64,000 nucleotides of DNA from Diadophis punctatus similis (GCA_023053685.1 JALIGW010000016.1:9421501-9485500), one strand, 5' to 3'; positions 22,786-35,267 are shown, counted from the first letter of the stretch. The notes: generated by a model from the letters alone, not told the origin. Numbers and translations: made by a program.

Positions 22786-23271
22786 CCATAACACAACCAT
22801 CAATGCCTTCAGCGATGGCGGAGTTGCTAATGTCATAAAAAAAGTTCTTAAAAATTAAAAGAGTTATTCAGAGAAGTATCTGCCTTGAAAATAGCCCATG
22901 TTGAACAGTATAGTGCAGTCAAAGATCAAGAGTTGACCACAGGAAATGTTCTATGACATTTTGTATTATGTCATAACATGTTTTATAGTAATACTTATGT
23001 CATTAAATGTTTTATAAAATTTGCCAAATTTTAATTCCACAGGGATCAAACTTTAGGTTCTGGATTATGGACACATTGTGTAAGGTAATCCATTTGAAGT
23101 ATTTGGTTCAAAAATTGTTGCCCTACAATTCACCATTTTGTCCTTTTAAATGTTATAGACAAAAAGGGTTTAGCAGTAATTACTAAATTACTACTGGACT
23201 AAGCAGCCCAGAGTTATCCTGTAAGTAAGACAGACAGCCAATAAATTGAATGAATAAATGAATGAAAGAAT

Positions 23272-23905
23272 AGAATAGAATAGAATAGAATAGAATAGAA
23301 TAGAATAGAATAGAATAGAATAGAATAGAATAGAATAGAATAGAATAGAATAACAGAGTTGGAAGGGACCTTGGAGGTCTTCCAGTCCAACCCCCTGCTT
23401 AGGCAGGAAACCCTACATCACTTCAGACAAATGGTTTTCCTAAAAACTTCTTAAAAACGTCCAGTGTTGGAGCATTCACAACTTCTGGAGGCAAGCTGTT
23501 CCACTGATTAATTGTTCTCACTGTCAGGAAATTTCTCCTTAGTTCTAAGTTGCTTCTCTCCTTGTTTAGTTTCCACCCATTGCTTCTTGTCCTGCCCTCA
23601 GGTGCTTTGGAGAATAGTTTGACTCCCTCTTCTTTGTGGCAACCCCTGAGATATTGGAACACTGCTATCATGTCTCCCCTAGTCCTTCTTTTCATTAAAC
23701 TAGACCAGGGGTAGGCAAAGTTGGCTCTTCTATGACTCATGGACTTCAACTCCCAGAATTTCTGAGCCAATCATGCTAGCTTAGGAATTCTGGGAGTTGA
23801 AGTCCATGAGTCATAGAAGAGCCAACTTTGCCTACCCCTGAACTAGACATACCCAGTCCCTGCAACCGTTCTTCATATGTTTTAGCCTCCAGTCCCCTAA
23901 TTGAA
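23272..23905 (-). mobile_element. CR1 LINE 3' end with (AATAG)n tail, split by a hAT MITE
   Basis: The CR1 3' UTR ttggaagggaccttggaggt followed by cttccagtccaaccccctgc adjoins about 80 bp of pure agaat pentamers (23272-23352), the element's outer 3' tail. Minus-strand frames give NLELRRNFLTVRTINQWNSLPPEVVNAPTLDVFKK and RTRGDMIAVFQYLRGCHKEEGVKLFSK, the RT protein C-terminus. It is interrupted at 23706-23840 by a MITE and continues to gttttagcctccagtcccct. Confidence 0.93.
23706..23840. mobile_element. hAT MITE, CAGGGGTAGGCAAAG family, fold-back
   Basis: The 8-bp duplication AACTAGAC is perfect (23698-23705, 23841-23848), inside the CR1. It is a 135-bp palindrome with inverted acttcaactcccagaatt boxes at 23743-23761 and 23785-23803. 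The sibling at 55294-55428 is also inside a CR1. Confidence 0.95.
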
Positions 23906-24617
23906 TGAATGAATGAATGAACGAATAAGATAATCCATAGCTGTTGAAGAATGTAAATTGAAGACATCCTCCCCTCTCTAGATGATACCCCACACTTGCC
24001 AGAAGCGAGGAAACCCTTGTAAGAAGGGAGGACCCTTAAGCTTAACTAGTACTATATTAGCAATGAAGGAAGTGTCTCTTTCCACTGTCTGCTGCTACGG
24101 TATCTCCTCCTCACAAGAAGGATGATGCACTTGGTCTCCAGATAGCTCATGGGTTATATTTATTCGTGCATTTAAAACATTTCTTTACCACTTCTTATGA
24201 CAGAAAATCCCAAAGTGGCTTGACAACACTGTAAAACATCTCAGAATAGAAACCATCAAAAGGGGGGGGGGGAGAAGCAGTCTATTGAAAGACAAATGTT
24301 ACAGGGAGGCAGTACTTGGGGAAGGCTAACAGAAGAAGCAGGTTTTAAATGATACTTAAAAGACATAAGCCTTGGGACTGGGGTACCATAGAATGAATTA
24401 TTTTATACCGGTTAGTTGCCACTATGGAGAAGGCTTGTTGCTGTGTCACCAGCAGATGACAAAACACAAGATACATCAAGTTATTCTAGTCTTAAGTTAT
24501 ACAGTACTCCAATTCCTTGATTCTGACTTAATAGCAGACTGAAGCCATTTTAGCATAGATGTAAAATGAGACAGGATCAAATATGACGGTGTTTGTGTCA
24601 TGCACTGTAAAGCACAT

Positions 24618-24757
<140 letters not shown>

Positions 24758-24791
24758 CACCTATGATACCACCATTGCCAGGAGCCTAGCT

Positions 24792-25066
24792 CAGTGGTGG
24801 GGTTCAATTTTTTTACTACCGGTTCTGTGGGTGTGGCTTGATGGGCGTGGCACGGGAAGGATACTGTAAAATCTTCATTCCCTCCCCACTCCAGGGGAAG
24901 GTTACTGCAAAATCCCCATTTCTTCCCGATCAGCTGGGACTCGGGAGGCAGGGAATAGATGGGGGCGGGGCCAGTCAGAGGTGATATTTACCGGTTCTCC
25001 GAACTACTCAAAATTTCCGCTACCGGTTCTCCAGAACTGGTCAGAACCTGCTGAATCCCACCTCTG
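24792..25066. mobile_element. hAT MITE, CAGTGGTGGGATTCA family
   Basis: The 8-bp duplication GCCTAGCT is perfect (24784-24791, 25067-25074). The ends are cagtggtggggttcaa and ctgaatcccacctctg. The interior has accggttctgtgggtgtggc and an accggttctccagaactgg block. Siblings are at 54016 and 55459. Confidence 0.94.
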
Positions 25067-25334
25067 GCCTAGCTGTTACATTTAGAGAATGAATGTAGCT
25101 TCCTGACCAGTTCTAAGGACAGATTTCCATAAACTGCATGACGATAAAGCCAATTTGATTTCTTATTATTTTAATAATAAATCTAGTCCAGTTTTATACT
25201 GTTGTGCCTATTTCATAAGTTGAATAATTGAAGAAATGGTTACCATCCAGTCACGATTTAACTAGAAGTTCTTTCATTTCTAATAATTTGTAGTTTACTT
25301 AATTAAATAACTTTGAGCAGCTTTGAATATTGTC

Positions 25335-25520
25335 AAAGTCTTCACAAGAAACCCCGAGTTTGAACCCTTCCTTAGGCATAAAAGCTGTCTGGGTGACTTT
25401 GAGCCTGTCATTTTCTCAGTCCAATCCACTTCTCAGGGTTGTTGTGGGGAAAAGAGACGTGTTATGTATGCCATCTTGAGTTGCACAGAATTAAAGGGGG
25501 ATATGATCACCATCCTCATC
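25335..25520 (+). mobile_element. Fragment of tRNA-derived SINE (second type), 3' part
   Basis: Shares gagtttgaacccttccttag, ctgtctgggtgactttgagc and cttctcagggttgttgtggg with the family at 7365 and 31635. The tRNA head is missing or decayed. Confidence 0.6.
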
Positions 25521-25528
25521 ATCTAATC

Positions 25529-25716
25529 CAGTGGTCTCAACCTGTGGTCCGTGGACCCCTGGGAGGCTGCAGTGTTGTCACAGGCGGTCTGCAAAAGCTT
25601 GAAGAAATGTTATGATTGAAATGTTGAGTTAAGCTTTGGGAGTCCATGGCCATGGTCCTTGGCCACAAAATGTATTTAAAGGGGATTCATACTGAAGAAA
25701 AGGTTGAGAACCACTG
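25529..25716. mobile_element. hAT-like element, CAGTGGTCTCAACC ends
   Basis: cagtggtctcaacc at the left and ggttgagaaccactg at the right are inverted ends. The flanking octamers (atctaatc, atcaccac) do not match well, so the target duplication has decayed or the boundary is shifted. Confidence 0.7.
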
Positions 25717-26254
25717 ATCACCACTAACCCATAATGGATTTTGTATTACTGTTTTGAGTGAATCCGTGGTTGATTTACTAATAGCAAATCATTTATGATA
25801 ACAGTCATCAAGATGTATTGAATGAAGCCAGCTATTTGGGTTTATTTAACAAACGGTTGTTAAAGCAAACCATTGCACAACATGATGTGTGCAGTCAGTA
25901 TTCAGTGAAACCATAAATCCTACTGCTGTTTAGTGTTGTTGTTCTAACACTTTATGTGTTAACATTAACAAGAAATAGAATGAGTCTATTGTGAATCTTG
26001 AGAATTGTTCTGCTCAATCAACCCAAAACTTGTCTTAGCATTTCATTTCTCACACTGTCTGACCAGATTCCCCTGGCACTCAGGAGCACAAAAGAGAAAT
26101 ATACCAAGCTCAGAGGATTCCACAGAAACATACCTTTCTCACACTATTGTGACTCTGCAATTAGTATTTGGAAACCTGTTATTTCCAACCAGAAGATAGC
26201 ACTGAATCTTCAAGGCCAATAGCCCTTGACATGTCTGATTCTATAAATAGAGTA

Positions 26255-26800
26255 GAGTCATGGAGTACTTTATTGGCCAAGTGTGATTGGACACACAAGG
26301 AATTTCTCCGGTGCAAAAGCTCTCAGTGTACATACAAACAACAAATTAATATAATCAGTGTCATACAAACATACAAAGAACATTAGAAGCAAACAACAAG
26401 GTAATATAATAATAAGATACCAGTAGGAGAAGGTAGTAGTAAAGATGAGAAGGATAATAGTAATGCAGCTCTACTACATGGCAAATATCCTTAGGCATAA
26501 GAAAGGGCTGTGGGAATTAGGTGTTTAGCAGTGTGATGGCATGAGGAAAAAAATGTCTTTGTGCCTATTTGTTTTGGCATGCAAGGCTCTATAGCAGCAT
26601 CCTGAGGAGAGGAGTTGACACTGTGTATGTCCAAGATGTGACGGGTCTGTAGATATTTTCTCAACCCTCTTTCTACCTCATGCAGTATACAGGGCCTCGA
26701 TGGAAGGCAGGCTGGTTGCAGTTGTTTTTTCTGCAGCCCTAACTATCTGTTGCAGTCTGTAGTGTACACAACCTTTTTGGTTGCTGTACCAAACCAGATA
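26255..26800 (-). mobile_element. LINE C-terminus and 3' UTR (L2/Rex-like), minus strand
   Basis: The 3' terminus on the minus strand is ccaatcacacttggccaata aa-type sequence at 26268-26290. Upstream, reverse translation gives pieces such as LPSIEALYTA, resembling the post-RT tail of fish and reptile L2/Rex-type LINEs. It is broken by stops. Shorter copies of the same 3' end are at 14336, 53512 and 59355. Confidence 0.65.
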
Positions 26801-26957
26801 GTTATAGAAGAACAAATGACAGACTCAATAATTCCTCTGTAGAACCATATGAAGTACAACTGTAGAACTGTATAAAGACTACTGGAACTCCATTTTATTC
26901 TTTCAGGGTATAATAACAAAATCTTGAATGTCTGTCAGGTTTGTTTGTTCCTTTTCT

Positions 26958-29190
26958 TTCTTTCTTTCTTTATTTATTTATTACGGTTTTCTTATATGCC
27001 GCCCAACTCCCGAAGGACTCAGGGCGGCGTACAACAGAAAAAGATACAAGAATCACCAATAATAAACGTTAGATTAAAAACAAATATAAAAATTAAAAAT
27101 TCATATTAAAAAACCATCCAACAATCAGACATACCCAGGGGAGAGCACAGATGGATTAGGCTCCACCCCCAGCCTGCAGGAAGAGCCATGTCTTAACGGC
27201 TTTTCGGAAGGCCAGCAGGGTGGGGATAGTTCGGGTCTCTGGAGGCAGTTGGTTCCAGAGCGCCGGGCCCGCCACAGAGAAGGCCCTCCCCTTAGGGCCC
27301 GCCAGCCGGCATTGCTTGGCCGACGGGCCCCGGAGGAGGCCAACTCTGTGGGCCCTAACCGGTCGGAGGGAAGTATGAGGCAGAATGCAGTCCCGGAGAT
27401 AACCTGGTTCTAAGCCATGAAGGGCTTTAAAGATGATGATCAACACCTTGAATTGGACCCGGAGACCGATGGGCAACCAATGCAGCTGGCGGAGTATAGG
27501 TGTCACGTCGGTGTACCTAGGCACACCCACCACAGCACGCGCAGCCGCATTTTGCACCAACTGAAGTCTCCGGATACTCTTCAAGGGTAGCCCCATGTAG
27601 AGCGCGTTGCAGTAGTCCAGGCGGGAGGTGACAAGGGCATGAGTGACCGTGAGTAGAGCCTCCTATGGCATAACAACAGCTATGTTGTTGCAGTGGACTC
27701 TGACACTTAGATCATTTGAGATGAGTATTCCAAGGTCCTTTACTGAGTGAGGATCATCATCAAGGTTATGATCATCAAGTTTGTATTTTGTGTTTTGATT
27801 ATTTTTGCCAATGTGTAAAACTGAGCATTTGTTGATTGAGATTGGTAGTTGCCACTTGTTTGACCATGGCCGCAACTGGTGCACCAGGCGAACCTGTGCA
27901 AAGGCCCCCCTAGCCATAGCCGTAAGATGATGGTCCAATTTCAGCTGTGGATCTAGGAGGACCCCCAAGTTGCGGACCCGGTCCGAGGGAGTCAGTTTCG
28001 CTCCCTCGAGATCCAAGGAGGGACAGTTGACATAGTCCTTAGGAGGCAATATCCAAAGCCACTCAGTCTTGTCAGGGTTGAGTCTGAGTCTGTTCCTCCC
28101 CATCCAGATCCTAACGTCGTTCAGGCACCGGCACATTACATCAACTGCCACACTGAAATCAGACGGGGTGGTGATGTACAGCTGGGTGTCATCAGCGTAC
28201 TGGTGGAAACACACCCCATGTCTGCGGATGATCTCTCCCAGCGGTTTCATGTAAATGTTAAACAGGATGGGCGAGAGAACCGACCCCTGAGGCACCCCGC
28301 ATAAAAGGGGTCTAGGGGACGATCTCTGCCCTCCTGCTAACACCGACTGCATCCTATCGGCGAGATACGAGGAGAACCACCGTAAAACGGTGCCTCCCAC
28401 TCCCAACTCGCTGAGACGATGCAGAAAGATACCATGGTCGATGGTATCGAAAGCCGCTGAGAGGTCAAGTAGCACCAGGATGGAGGAACTTCCCCCGTCC
28501 CGGGCCCGCCAGAGATCATCCATCAGAGCGACCAAGGCAGTTTCTGTACTGTAGCTGCGCCTGAAATCCGACTGATAGGCATCTAGATGATCTGTTTCAT
28601 CCAAAAGTCGTAGAAGCTGAGTAGCCACCACCTTCTCCACAACTTTCCCTAAAAAAGGTAAGTTGGAGACAGGACGATAGTTCTTCAAATCAGCTGGATC
28701 CAGGGAAGGCTTCTTCAGGAGGGGTCTCACCACCGCAGCTTTTAACGACTGCGGTACGGATCCCTCCCCCAAAGAAGCGATGACCACCGCCCGGATCCAG
28801 CCACGTGTCACCTCCCTGCTGGCCAAAACCAGCCAGGAGGGGCACGGGTCCAATAAACAGGTGGAGGCACCCATCGCCCCCACGGCTCTGTCCACATCCT
28901 CGGGAGAAACAGGCCCAAACTCTTCCCACAACGATGGACTGAGACTTGCCCCTGGCAACTCCATGGACTCTGCCCAGCCAGAGTCCAGGTTCAACCGGAT
29001 CTGAGCGACTTTATCCGACAGAAACTCTGAGAATTCCTCAGCTCTACCTTGCAAGTGTTCCTCGCTCCCCCCTTTGGCAAGGAGGGAGCGAGTCACCCTA
29101 AACAAGGCGGCTGGGTGAGAATCTGCGGACGCAATAAGAGCGGAAAAATGGGATCGTTTTGCCGCCCTTATCGCCACTAAATAAGATCTG
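26958..29190 (-). mobile_element. 5'-truncated CR1-like LINE with a 504-codon RT frame and an internal foreign patch
   Basis: The minus-strand frame at 29177-27663 encodes a reverse transcriptase. It has LKNYRPVSNLPFLGKVVEKVV (motif 1), STETALVALMDDL and LLDLSAAFDTIDH (catalytic Asp), GVPQGSVLSPILFNIYM, and HQYADDTQLYI (YADD active site). The endonuclease domain is absent, so the copy is 5' truncated. After VRLVHQLRP the frame passes into about 200 bp (27664-27865) that resembles another LINE (WQLPISINKCSVLHIGKNN, VKDLGILISNDLSVR). The original family then resumes at ALLTVTHALV and continues to 27156 in another frame (RLDYC.., LRQLHWLPIGLRVQF, ALWNQLPPETRTIP). The 3' UTR ends with gggcggcatataagaaaacc and an AAAT/GAAA tail. 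The same family is at 1084-1748. It is not an active element. Confidence 0.9.
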
Positions 29191-29744
29191 ATGTAAATTC
29201 TTAATAAATTTCTTACACCAAAGAGGATTGTGGTGAGTCTTCCTCACCCACTCCTTCTTTCAGGACTAAGCTGATGTTAATATACCCATCCTTGCATTCC
29301 TTCTTCAAGGTTATTTTTATACTCTTGTGCACCACACACATTAGTGTCCATTTGCATACCTTGTGGAACAAATTCTGCAGATTAATTATGCACATTGTTG
29401 AATAAATGCTTTCTTTTGTCTAGTTCAAATCTTCCAAACAGCTTTATTTAATGTCCTCAGCTCCTGCAGTTTGGAGAAAGAAAGAGAGAAAAAATATCTT
29501 TGTCCATTTCTTCCCTGCCATGCATGATTTGAACCTCAGCTACCTTCTTCTTTGTAAAAAGTCTTAAATAGGAGTTATGAATAAATCAATTTGGAACAAC
29601 CAGTTTGCTGGAAGCTCCTCAATCAAGGTGGGGTGAGGTGGTCCTTGTTTAAGAACCCACTTTTAACATCTATTAGCTGATGTCCATTTTTTTGGCAAGC
29701 TAAACCTTAAATTTGAATGTCTTTACTGTTTTTTTTTTGTTTTT

Positions 29745-30175
29745 TGTTTTTTGTTTATTTTATTTATTTTTGTCAAGTACATGTTGGTAATATACATAGA
29801 TATAACATTGTTTATATACATAAGATGGGTACTGATAAGAGGGAACATTAGGACAGGGACGGTAGGCACACTGGTGCACTTATGCACGTCCCTTACTGAC
29901 CTCTTAGGAATCGGGTGAAGTCAACGTTGGACAGTCTAAGGGTAAAGTTTTGGGGGTTTGGTGACGAAACCACAGAGTCAGGTAGTGAGTTCCAGGCATT
30001 TACCACTCTGTTGCTAAAGTCATATTTTCTACAGTCAAGTTTGGAGCGGTTCACTTTGAGTTTGTATCTGTTATGTGCTCGTGTATTGTTGTGGTTGAAG
30101 CTGAAGTAGTCATTGACAGGTAGGACGTTGTAGCGGATAATTTTATGAGCTACTGTGTTTTTGGAAGTTGCTTAG
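29745..30175 (-). mobile_element. LINE 3' end (second family), minus strand
   Basis: On the minus strand the segment encodes LPVNDYFSFNHNNTRAHNRY, KLDCRKYDFSNRVVNAWNSL and PDSVVSSPNPQNFTLRLSNV before a stop, a typical post-RT LINE tail. A 3' UTR follows, ending caagtacatgttggtaat (+ strand reading) and a TTTTA-rich tail. The foreign patch at 27664-27865 could be an internal piece of the same family. Confidence 0.7.
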
Positions 30176-30614
30176 AGCTATTATGAGTGGCTGATGTGTA
30201 CATTTTTTAAATAAAAAAATACTGTTGAAAAAAATGTGAACAGAAGATTCTTTGCTTTAATATTCTGCTACAGCTTGGAATAAAAAAGTTAAGTCACAAA
30301 AGTGATTATGTTTGCTGTGTTAGCTTGACTTAATTCTTTGTTCAAATCCCAAGTAATAATTGCCACTCACAGAAAATTAAGCAAAGGAACAAATCTCTCC
30401 CAAAAGATGAATTTTGAAAAATCCCTGAGTCCATTGGGCAAATACAAACCTTGGAGGGAAAAAAAGTTACAACTCTCAAAGCTTGCTAGAGCAAGATGTA
30501 ATGAGCTTCTAAAACCCAAGCAGCCAGTAAGGCTTTGTTAGTGACTTAGATAACTCTCTTTTGTCTATGTTTTCATTATGCTTTTAGCTTCTAGGCTCCA
30601 GAGCACACACACAC

Positions 30615-31255
30615 CAGTGGTGGGTTCCTACCAGTGCGGTCCACTCTATAGCACCAGTAGCGGCCCGCTGGTGACGTCACAGTACCTCTGCGGTCAGTTG
30701 CCGGTGCCTGGGCGCCGCCATTTTTTTTAAAAAAAATTTTAAACTTTTTTTTTTAATTTTCTTCTGCGCATGCCCAGAAGCCGAGCTACCGGCACTGCGC
30801 ATGTGCTGCCTTCCTACCCCACAGTGAGTCCAAGCAGGGGAGGATGGCTGAGGGAGCACGTGAGACACTGAAAAAACGGGCGGCAGGAGCTATCTCCATT
30901 CCCCTCCCTTCAGCAGTCCGTGAAGCCACGAACGCACGGAGATGATCCCAGGCATTTTCGCACATTTGAGGCTTCTCGAGCTGCTGAGGGGAGGGGGAAC
31001 GGGCAGCAGGAGCCTAGGATCATCGAATGGGAGAAGCATTCAGGCCGGACGGAGCCTCCTAGAAGAACCGCTGCCGCGGTCTTGCTGCTCCCGCTGCGGG
31101 GAGCTGTGTTGCGGGTGGGCAATGCCCCCCCGCTTCTCTGGCCGCTGCCAAGCTCCCGAGGCCCACGCCCACCCAGTCACATGGCTGGCAAGCCACACCC
31201 ACAAAATAATCCACGCCCACAGAGTGGTAGTAAAAAAATTAGGAACCTGCCCCTG
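30615..31255. mobile_element. hAT MITE, CAGTGGTGGGTTCCTA family, inserted in a CA repeat
   Basis: The ends cagtggtgggttccta and taggaacctgcccctg are inverted. The flanking octamers are ACACACAC on both sides (30607-30614, 31256-31263), consistent with a duplication inside a CA microsatellite. Inverted sibling at 39889. Open frames of 70-123 codons are GC artefacts. Confidence 0.9.
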
Positions 31256-31269
31256 ACACACACACACAC

Positions 31270-31630
31270 AAAACCCCTTTCGTTCATTTGATATACAATA
31301 CAATTTACAACACTAATAAGTTTTTAATCCAAATGAATCTAGTGTGGTGCTTTATGAACATTATGGAAATGGAATATTTCTTTTCCCAAGATTTCACTTA
31401 TTTTTTAAAAAACGAAAACAAAATCAAACTCAGTAGAAACTCACAATCACTAGCCATAAGGGCAAGCTCTCTAAAACAATGTACCGGTATGTGCACAGTT
31501 TTTTCCTGGATAACTAACTCTTAGTGTAGCTTCAACTGAATTTAAAGGTAAATGCCCACTGTTTTGAATGGAATTAAAATTAGGAAGGAAGGGAGGGAGG
31601 AAGGTTTGAGCACCTTTCAGTCAATATTAA
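31270..31630. other. Intron stretch without recognised features
   Basis: AT-rich and apparently unique, with a short GGAA run near 31580. Confidence 0.4.
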
Positions 31631-31634
31631 CTTA

Positions 31635-31830
31635 TCCTGCCTGAATAAGTCCCTGCAATTTTCTTGGCAAGATTTCAGAAGTAGTTTGCCATTGCCTCCT
31701 TCCTAAGGCTGAGAGAGAGAATGACCAACTCAAAGTCAGCCAGTTGGCTTTGTGCCCAAGACAGGTACTAGAACTCATGGTCTTCTGGTTTCTAGTCAGA
31801 TGCCCTAACCATTATGCCAAACTGGCTCAA
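31635..31830 (-). mobile_element. tRNA-derived SINE (second type)
   Basis: On the minus strand it starts gagccagtttggcataatgg with a B-box region tgagttctagtacctgtctt. The body reads gccaactggctgactttgag and ggaaggaggcaatggcaaac. Confidence 0.75.
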
Positions 31831-32680
31831 TTCACATCTATTAGCTGCTCGTTTATTTATACTCAAACCTATTTCAGTTACTAACTTGTCATACATAGCC
31901 GTTGTACAAAAATAGCAAGAGGAATGAAATGCTGCCAAGGAACCAGATATATTGTCAGAAAAATGATGGCTTCCATTGTTACTGCTCTACAGCCACCCCT
32001 GAATGCCACTAATTTGGAAAAATTGATAGTTTAAAGATTCACATGTCTCATTCTTTATTTGGATGTGCTACCAAAATTATTATCAAGAGTTTGGCTTGGC
32101 TTGGCTTGACTTGGCTTAGCTTTGGTTTTTGGGCTGAGATTTATTTGGGAATACTACCTGCCAATTTTTCCTCCTTGAAGACATTTTTTCCTCCCTTCTT
32201 CTTCTCCTCTTCTTTTTCTGTATATACCACTATAGTAAAATGGACTTAAAATTGGCATTTTAACCTAAGAGAATGATGCGCCAGTATACTTTTGATTGTT
32301 GACATAGGAACAGATAAGAATTGCAGAGCCAACCACAAGTATACAACCTGAAGGAATGATATACAATCAATTTTATTGAGTTTCATTTCCTTGTTACGAT
32401 AAAAGCAAATAAAGAAGAGAGTATGCAGATTTTCTACATACTTAATTTCACATAAATAAGTAAATCCCTGGTAGGTATTTTCCAGTCTAATCCGTCTAGT
32501 TTTAACTTAATGTGCAGGGGTATCTTATAGCACCTTTCAGTTTCATTTAACACAGTACTAGAGAAGTCACTGAGGAATCTGTTGGAACAAACAGAGTGAA
32601 GTTGCTCCACTCTTGAATAAATTCTGTTGTTTGCTCCTCTGGCTTTATCACATGATGCTCCCATGACCAGAAAATGTATA

Positions 32681-33397
32681 CAGGTAGTCATTGACTTATG
32701 ACCACCATTGAGCCCAACATTTCTGTTGCTAAGAGAGACATTTGTTAAGTGAGCTTTGCCCCATTTCGTTAAGTGAATCACTGTGGTTGTTGAGTTAATA
32801 ATGTGGTTAAGTGAACCTGGCTCCTGTTAAGATATTCATGAACTGGGAGAGCCATGTTAACAATGTCAGCCAATGAATAGGCATAACAACTAAGTCAGCC
32901 AATGGGAGCTAACCACTTCTGAGTCTGTGCAGAGAATCGAAACTGGAACTTAAGTTTAAGGTTGGATGTGGCTCCAGTCTCCACTCTCTGCTCTCTTGTC
33001 CTCTCTGAACTGCTTGTGTTTTACTTTTAAGTGTTGCTACATGGAAGAAGAACTCTGCTAATGGTATTGTGAATTCATATATTATTATGTTTATAAAGAA
33101 GTTATTGAATCCAGCTGAATCAGTCATCTGTGTGTGCTTCTGGTTTTGATTTTGCAACAAACTTTAATAGCTTCCCCATTGACTTTGCTTGTCAGAACGT
33201 CGCAAAAAGTGATCACATGACCCTGGGACACTGCAACCGTTATAAATATGAGTCAGTTGCCAAGCGGATAAATTTTGATTGTGTGACCATGAAGATGCTA
33301 CAATGGTTATAAGTGTGAAAAATGGTCATGTCACTTTTTTTCAGTGCCGTTGTAACTTCGGTCACGAAATGAACTGTTCTAAGTTGAGGATTACCTG
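32681..33397. mobile_element. TA-flanked CAGGTAGTC element (Tc1/mariner-like) split by a solo LTR
   Basis: It begins caggtagtcattgacttatg and ends with ttgaggattacctg, flanked by TA on both sides (32679-32680, 33398-33399). Interior blocks: gtgatcacatgaccctggga, atgagtcagttgccaagcgg and tttcagtgccgttgtaactt. The LTR at 32825-33169 interrupts the ggcttcccc site. Confidence 0.85.
32825..33169 (+). mobile_element. Solo LTR with unusual TG...TA ends
   Basis: It begins tgttaagatattcatgaact and ends gcaacaaactttaata. The flanks gctcc (32820-32824) and gcttc (33170-33174) match at 4 of 5, and the host element restores ggcttcccc when it is removed. Two CCAAT boxes (32877, 32898) lie in the U3. The same family is on the minus strand at 44669-45027. 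Confidence 0.85.
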
Positions 33398-33593
33398 TAC
33401 TCGCTGCTTTTTTGTGATGAGCATCTCAGATTTCTGTTCAGATTCCAGTTGGCCATCAGCAGATACCTGTGATTCTTGGCAGGTTACACAAAAACAAAAA
33501 TAATGAGTGCCTTTCAGGTACTCACACCAAAGTCCTGTATATTGGAAGTGCCCCTTGAACTCTTAACGCAGGAGTGAACATTAGAAACAATTA

Positions 33594-34021
33594 CCGTATT
33601 TTTCGGAGTATAAGACACACCTTAGTTTTTGGGGAGGAAAATAGGGGGAAAAAATCTGCCCACCAGGTATTCATCTGGCTAGCGTCTTTAGTCTGGTCAG
33701 CTTCAGCACATTATTTTATCCCCTGGTTAGGACTTAAAAAAACCTTCTTCTGAGAGAGTAACAATGAAAGAGCCTGCAAGCCAGTAAGAGCTGGGAAGAT
33801 CGTTAGCACCTGGTTAGGGCTAGAAAAAAACTTATTCAGAGCAAGTAGAGCAATGAAAAAAACCCTGCAAAGACTTAGGGCTGGAAAAACAGTCTTCTGA
33901 GAGAGTAACAATGAAAAAGCCTGCAAGGTAAGAGCTGGGAAGATCGTTAGCACCTAGTTAGAGCTGGAAAAAGCCACTTTTAGGGAGGAAAAAGGTGCGT
34001 CTTATACTCCAAAAAATACGG
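33594..34021. mobile_element. TA-flanked TIR element, CCGTATTTTTCGG family
   Basis: Starts ccgtatttttcggagtataa, ends cttatactccaaaaaatacgg, with TA on both sides (33592-33593, 34022-34023). The internal block gatcgttagcacctggttag recurs at 33798 and 33941. Inverted relative to 13427-14043. Confidence 0.85.
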
Positions 34022-34023
34022 TA

Positions 34024-35260
34024 TGTTTTACAGGAAGAACATGCCCCTAAGCTCCAAGCTTTAGGTTAAATCTCCTGTGGTTTAAGTCACCATTTAAAAG
34101 TAAAGCAACACTTGTACACATATTAGGATTGTACTTTGTACCATCTCTGCTCTCTGCTCCGGCTTTTTTGCATTCAGATGAACCCCGGATCTCATGGCAA
34201 AGGGAACTAATTTAGACTGAAGTTTCATTTCCCTGGCATGACACTAGTGGGCTTGAATTCATTCCAATTTGCGGATCTTGGCAAAGATCTGTTTTCCTTT
34301 TATTCTTCTGGAGTTCTTGGGAGAAGCAAAAAAAAAAGAGTTGTCATTTGCATAGCATTGCTATTGGAGAGTGAGGAGAGCAAGTGACCAGCAAGTCTAT
34401 CTTCAAATCAGAGTTAATCTGTTCATTATTCCAAGCACAGCATTCTGGAAAATGGAAAGATTTTGTTACCTAAGAACTTACCGTTCATTTAATCTGTGTG
34501 GTACTTGTGTTCTTATCAGCAGTCCCTCATCTTGAGCAGCTGAGTTAACTTCATTTTTCTGGAAATTTCATATATTTCTGCCTCAAAGCCTGATATTGGG
34601 ATCACTGTATTCAAGAAAGGGCATTGCAATATCTATGTCACCAAATCCCTTTGGATCAAAATACTCTCAAATAACTAGTTTTCTGGCTGGAGTTCAAGAA
34701 ACTCCTTTAAAAAAAAATGCTACTCACCAAATGTGGAATATAAGCTTTTAAAAACTGGGGCACAAGAATAGAGCTCTTGGGAAAATATTTCAAAATATAG
34801 TTTTTATGATAGATGTATGCAATAGATGGAAGCAGACATATATTCAAGAAGCCTTTGTACCTGGAAGTCACCACCATCTTTACTGTTAAGGTTTCCAAAA
34901 TTTTCAAATGCATCTCATTTGTCTCCAAATATTCTGGATGCCTCTCTTTACAAAATATATAGACTGCTCTGGGAGCAAACATATGGTCCTTATTAATGCT
35001 CTGGTAAGGGGCATATGGCCTCTAAGGTTGTCATGGAGACAACTCTGAGTAAAACAGGCCAAACAGCAACAATTTCAAAAATTCATTCTATCTTAATATT
35101 ATGATCTATACAGAACCAATCTTTTTCTCTCCGTCCCCATGCAGAATTCTAACAGTAGGATTTCAATATGGTGTCCATGGGCACCAAAGTGTCTGTAGTC
35201 CTGTCTTTCGGTGGCCATAATGCCTCATCTGATTTTAACTTCAAAGCAATGATGATGATG
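34024..35260. other. Intron stretch without recognised features
   Basis: No supported repeat or coding signal. The 91-codon minus frame at 34707-34982 has no recognisable domain. Confidence 0.45.
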
Positions 35261-35267
35261 ATGATAG

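Noticed and set aside
25521..25724. 8-bp target duplication for the CAGTGGTCTCAACC element
   Set aside because: The flanking octamers atctaatc and atcaccac agree poorly, so I report only the inverted ends.
27663..29177. 504-codon ORF as a host gene
   Set aside because: It is a truncated non-LTR reverse transcriptase (YADD, GVPQGSVLSP) with a foreign patch and no endonuclease domain.
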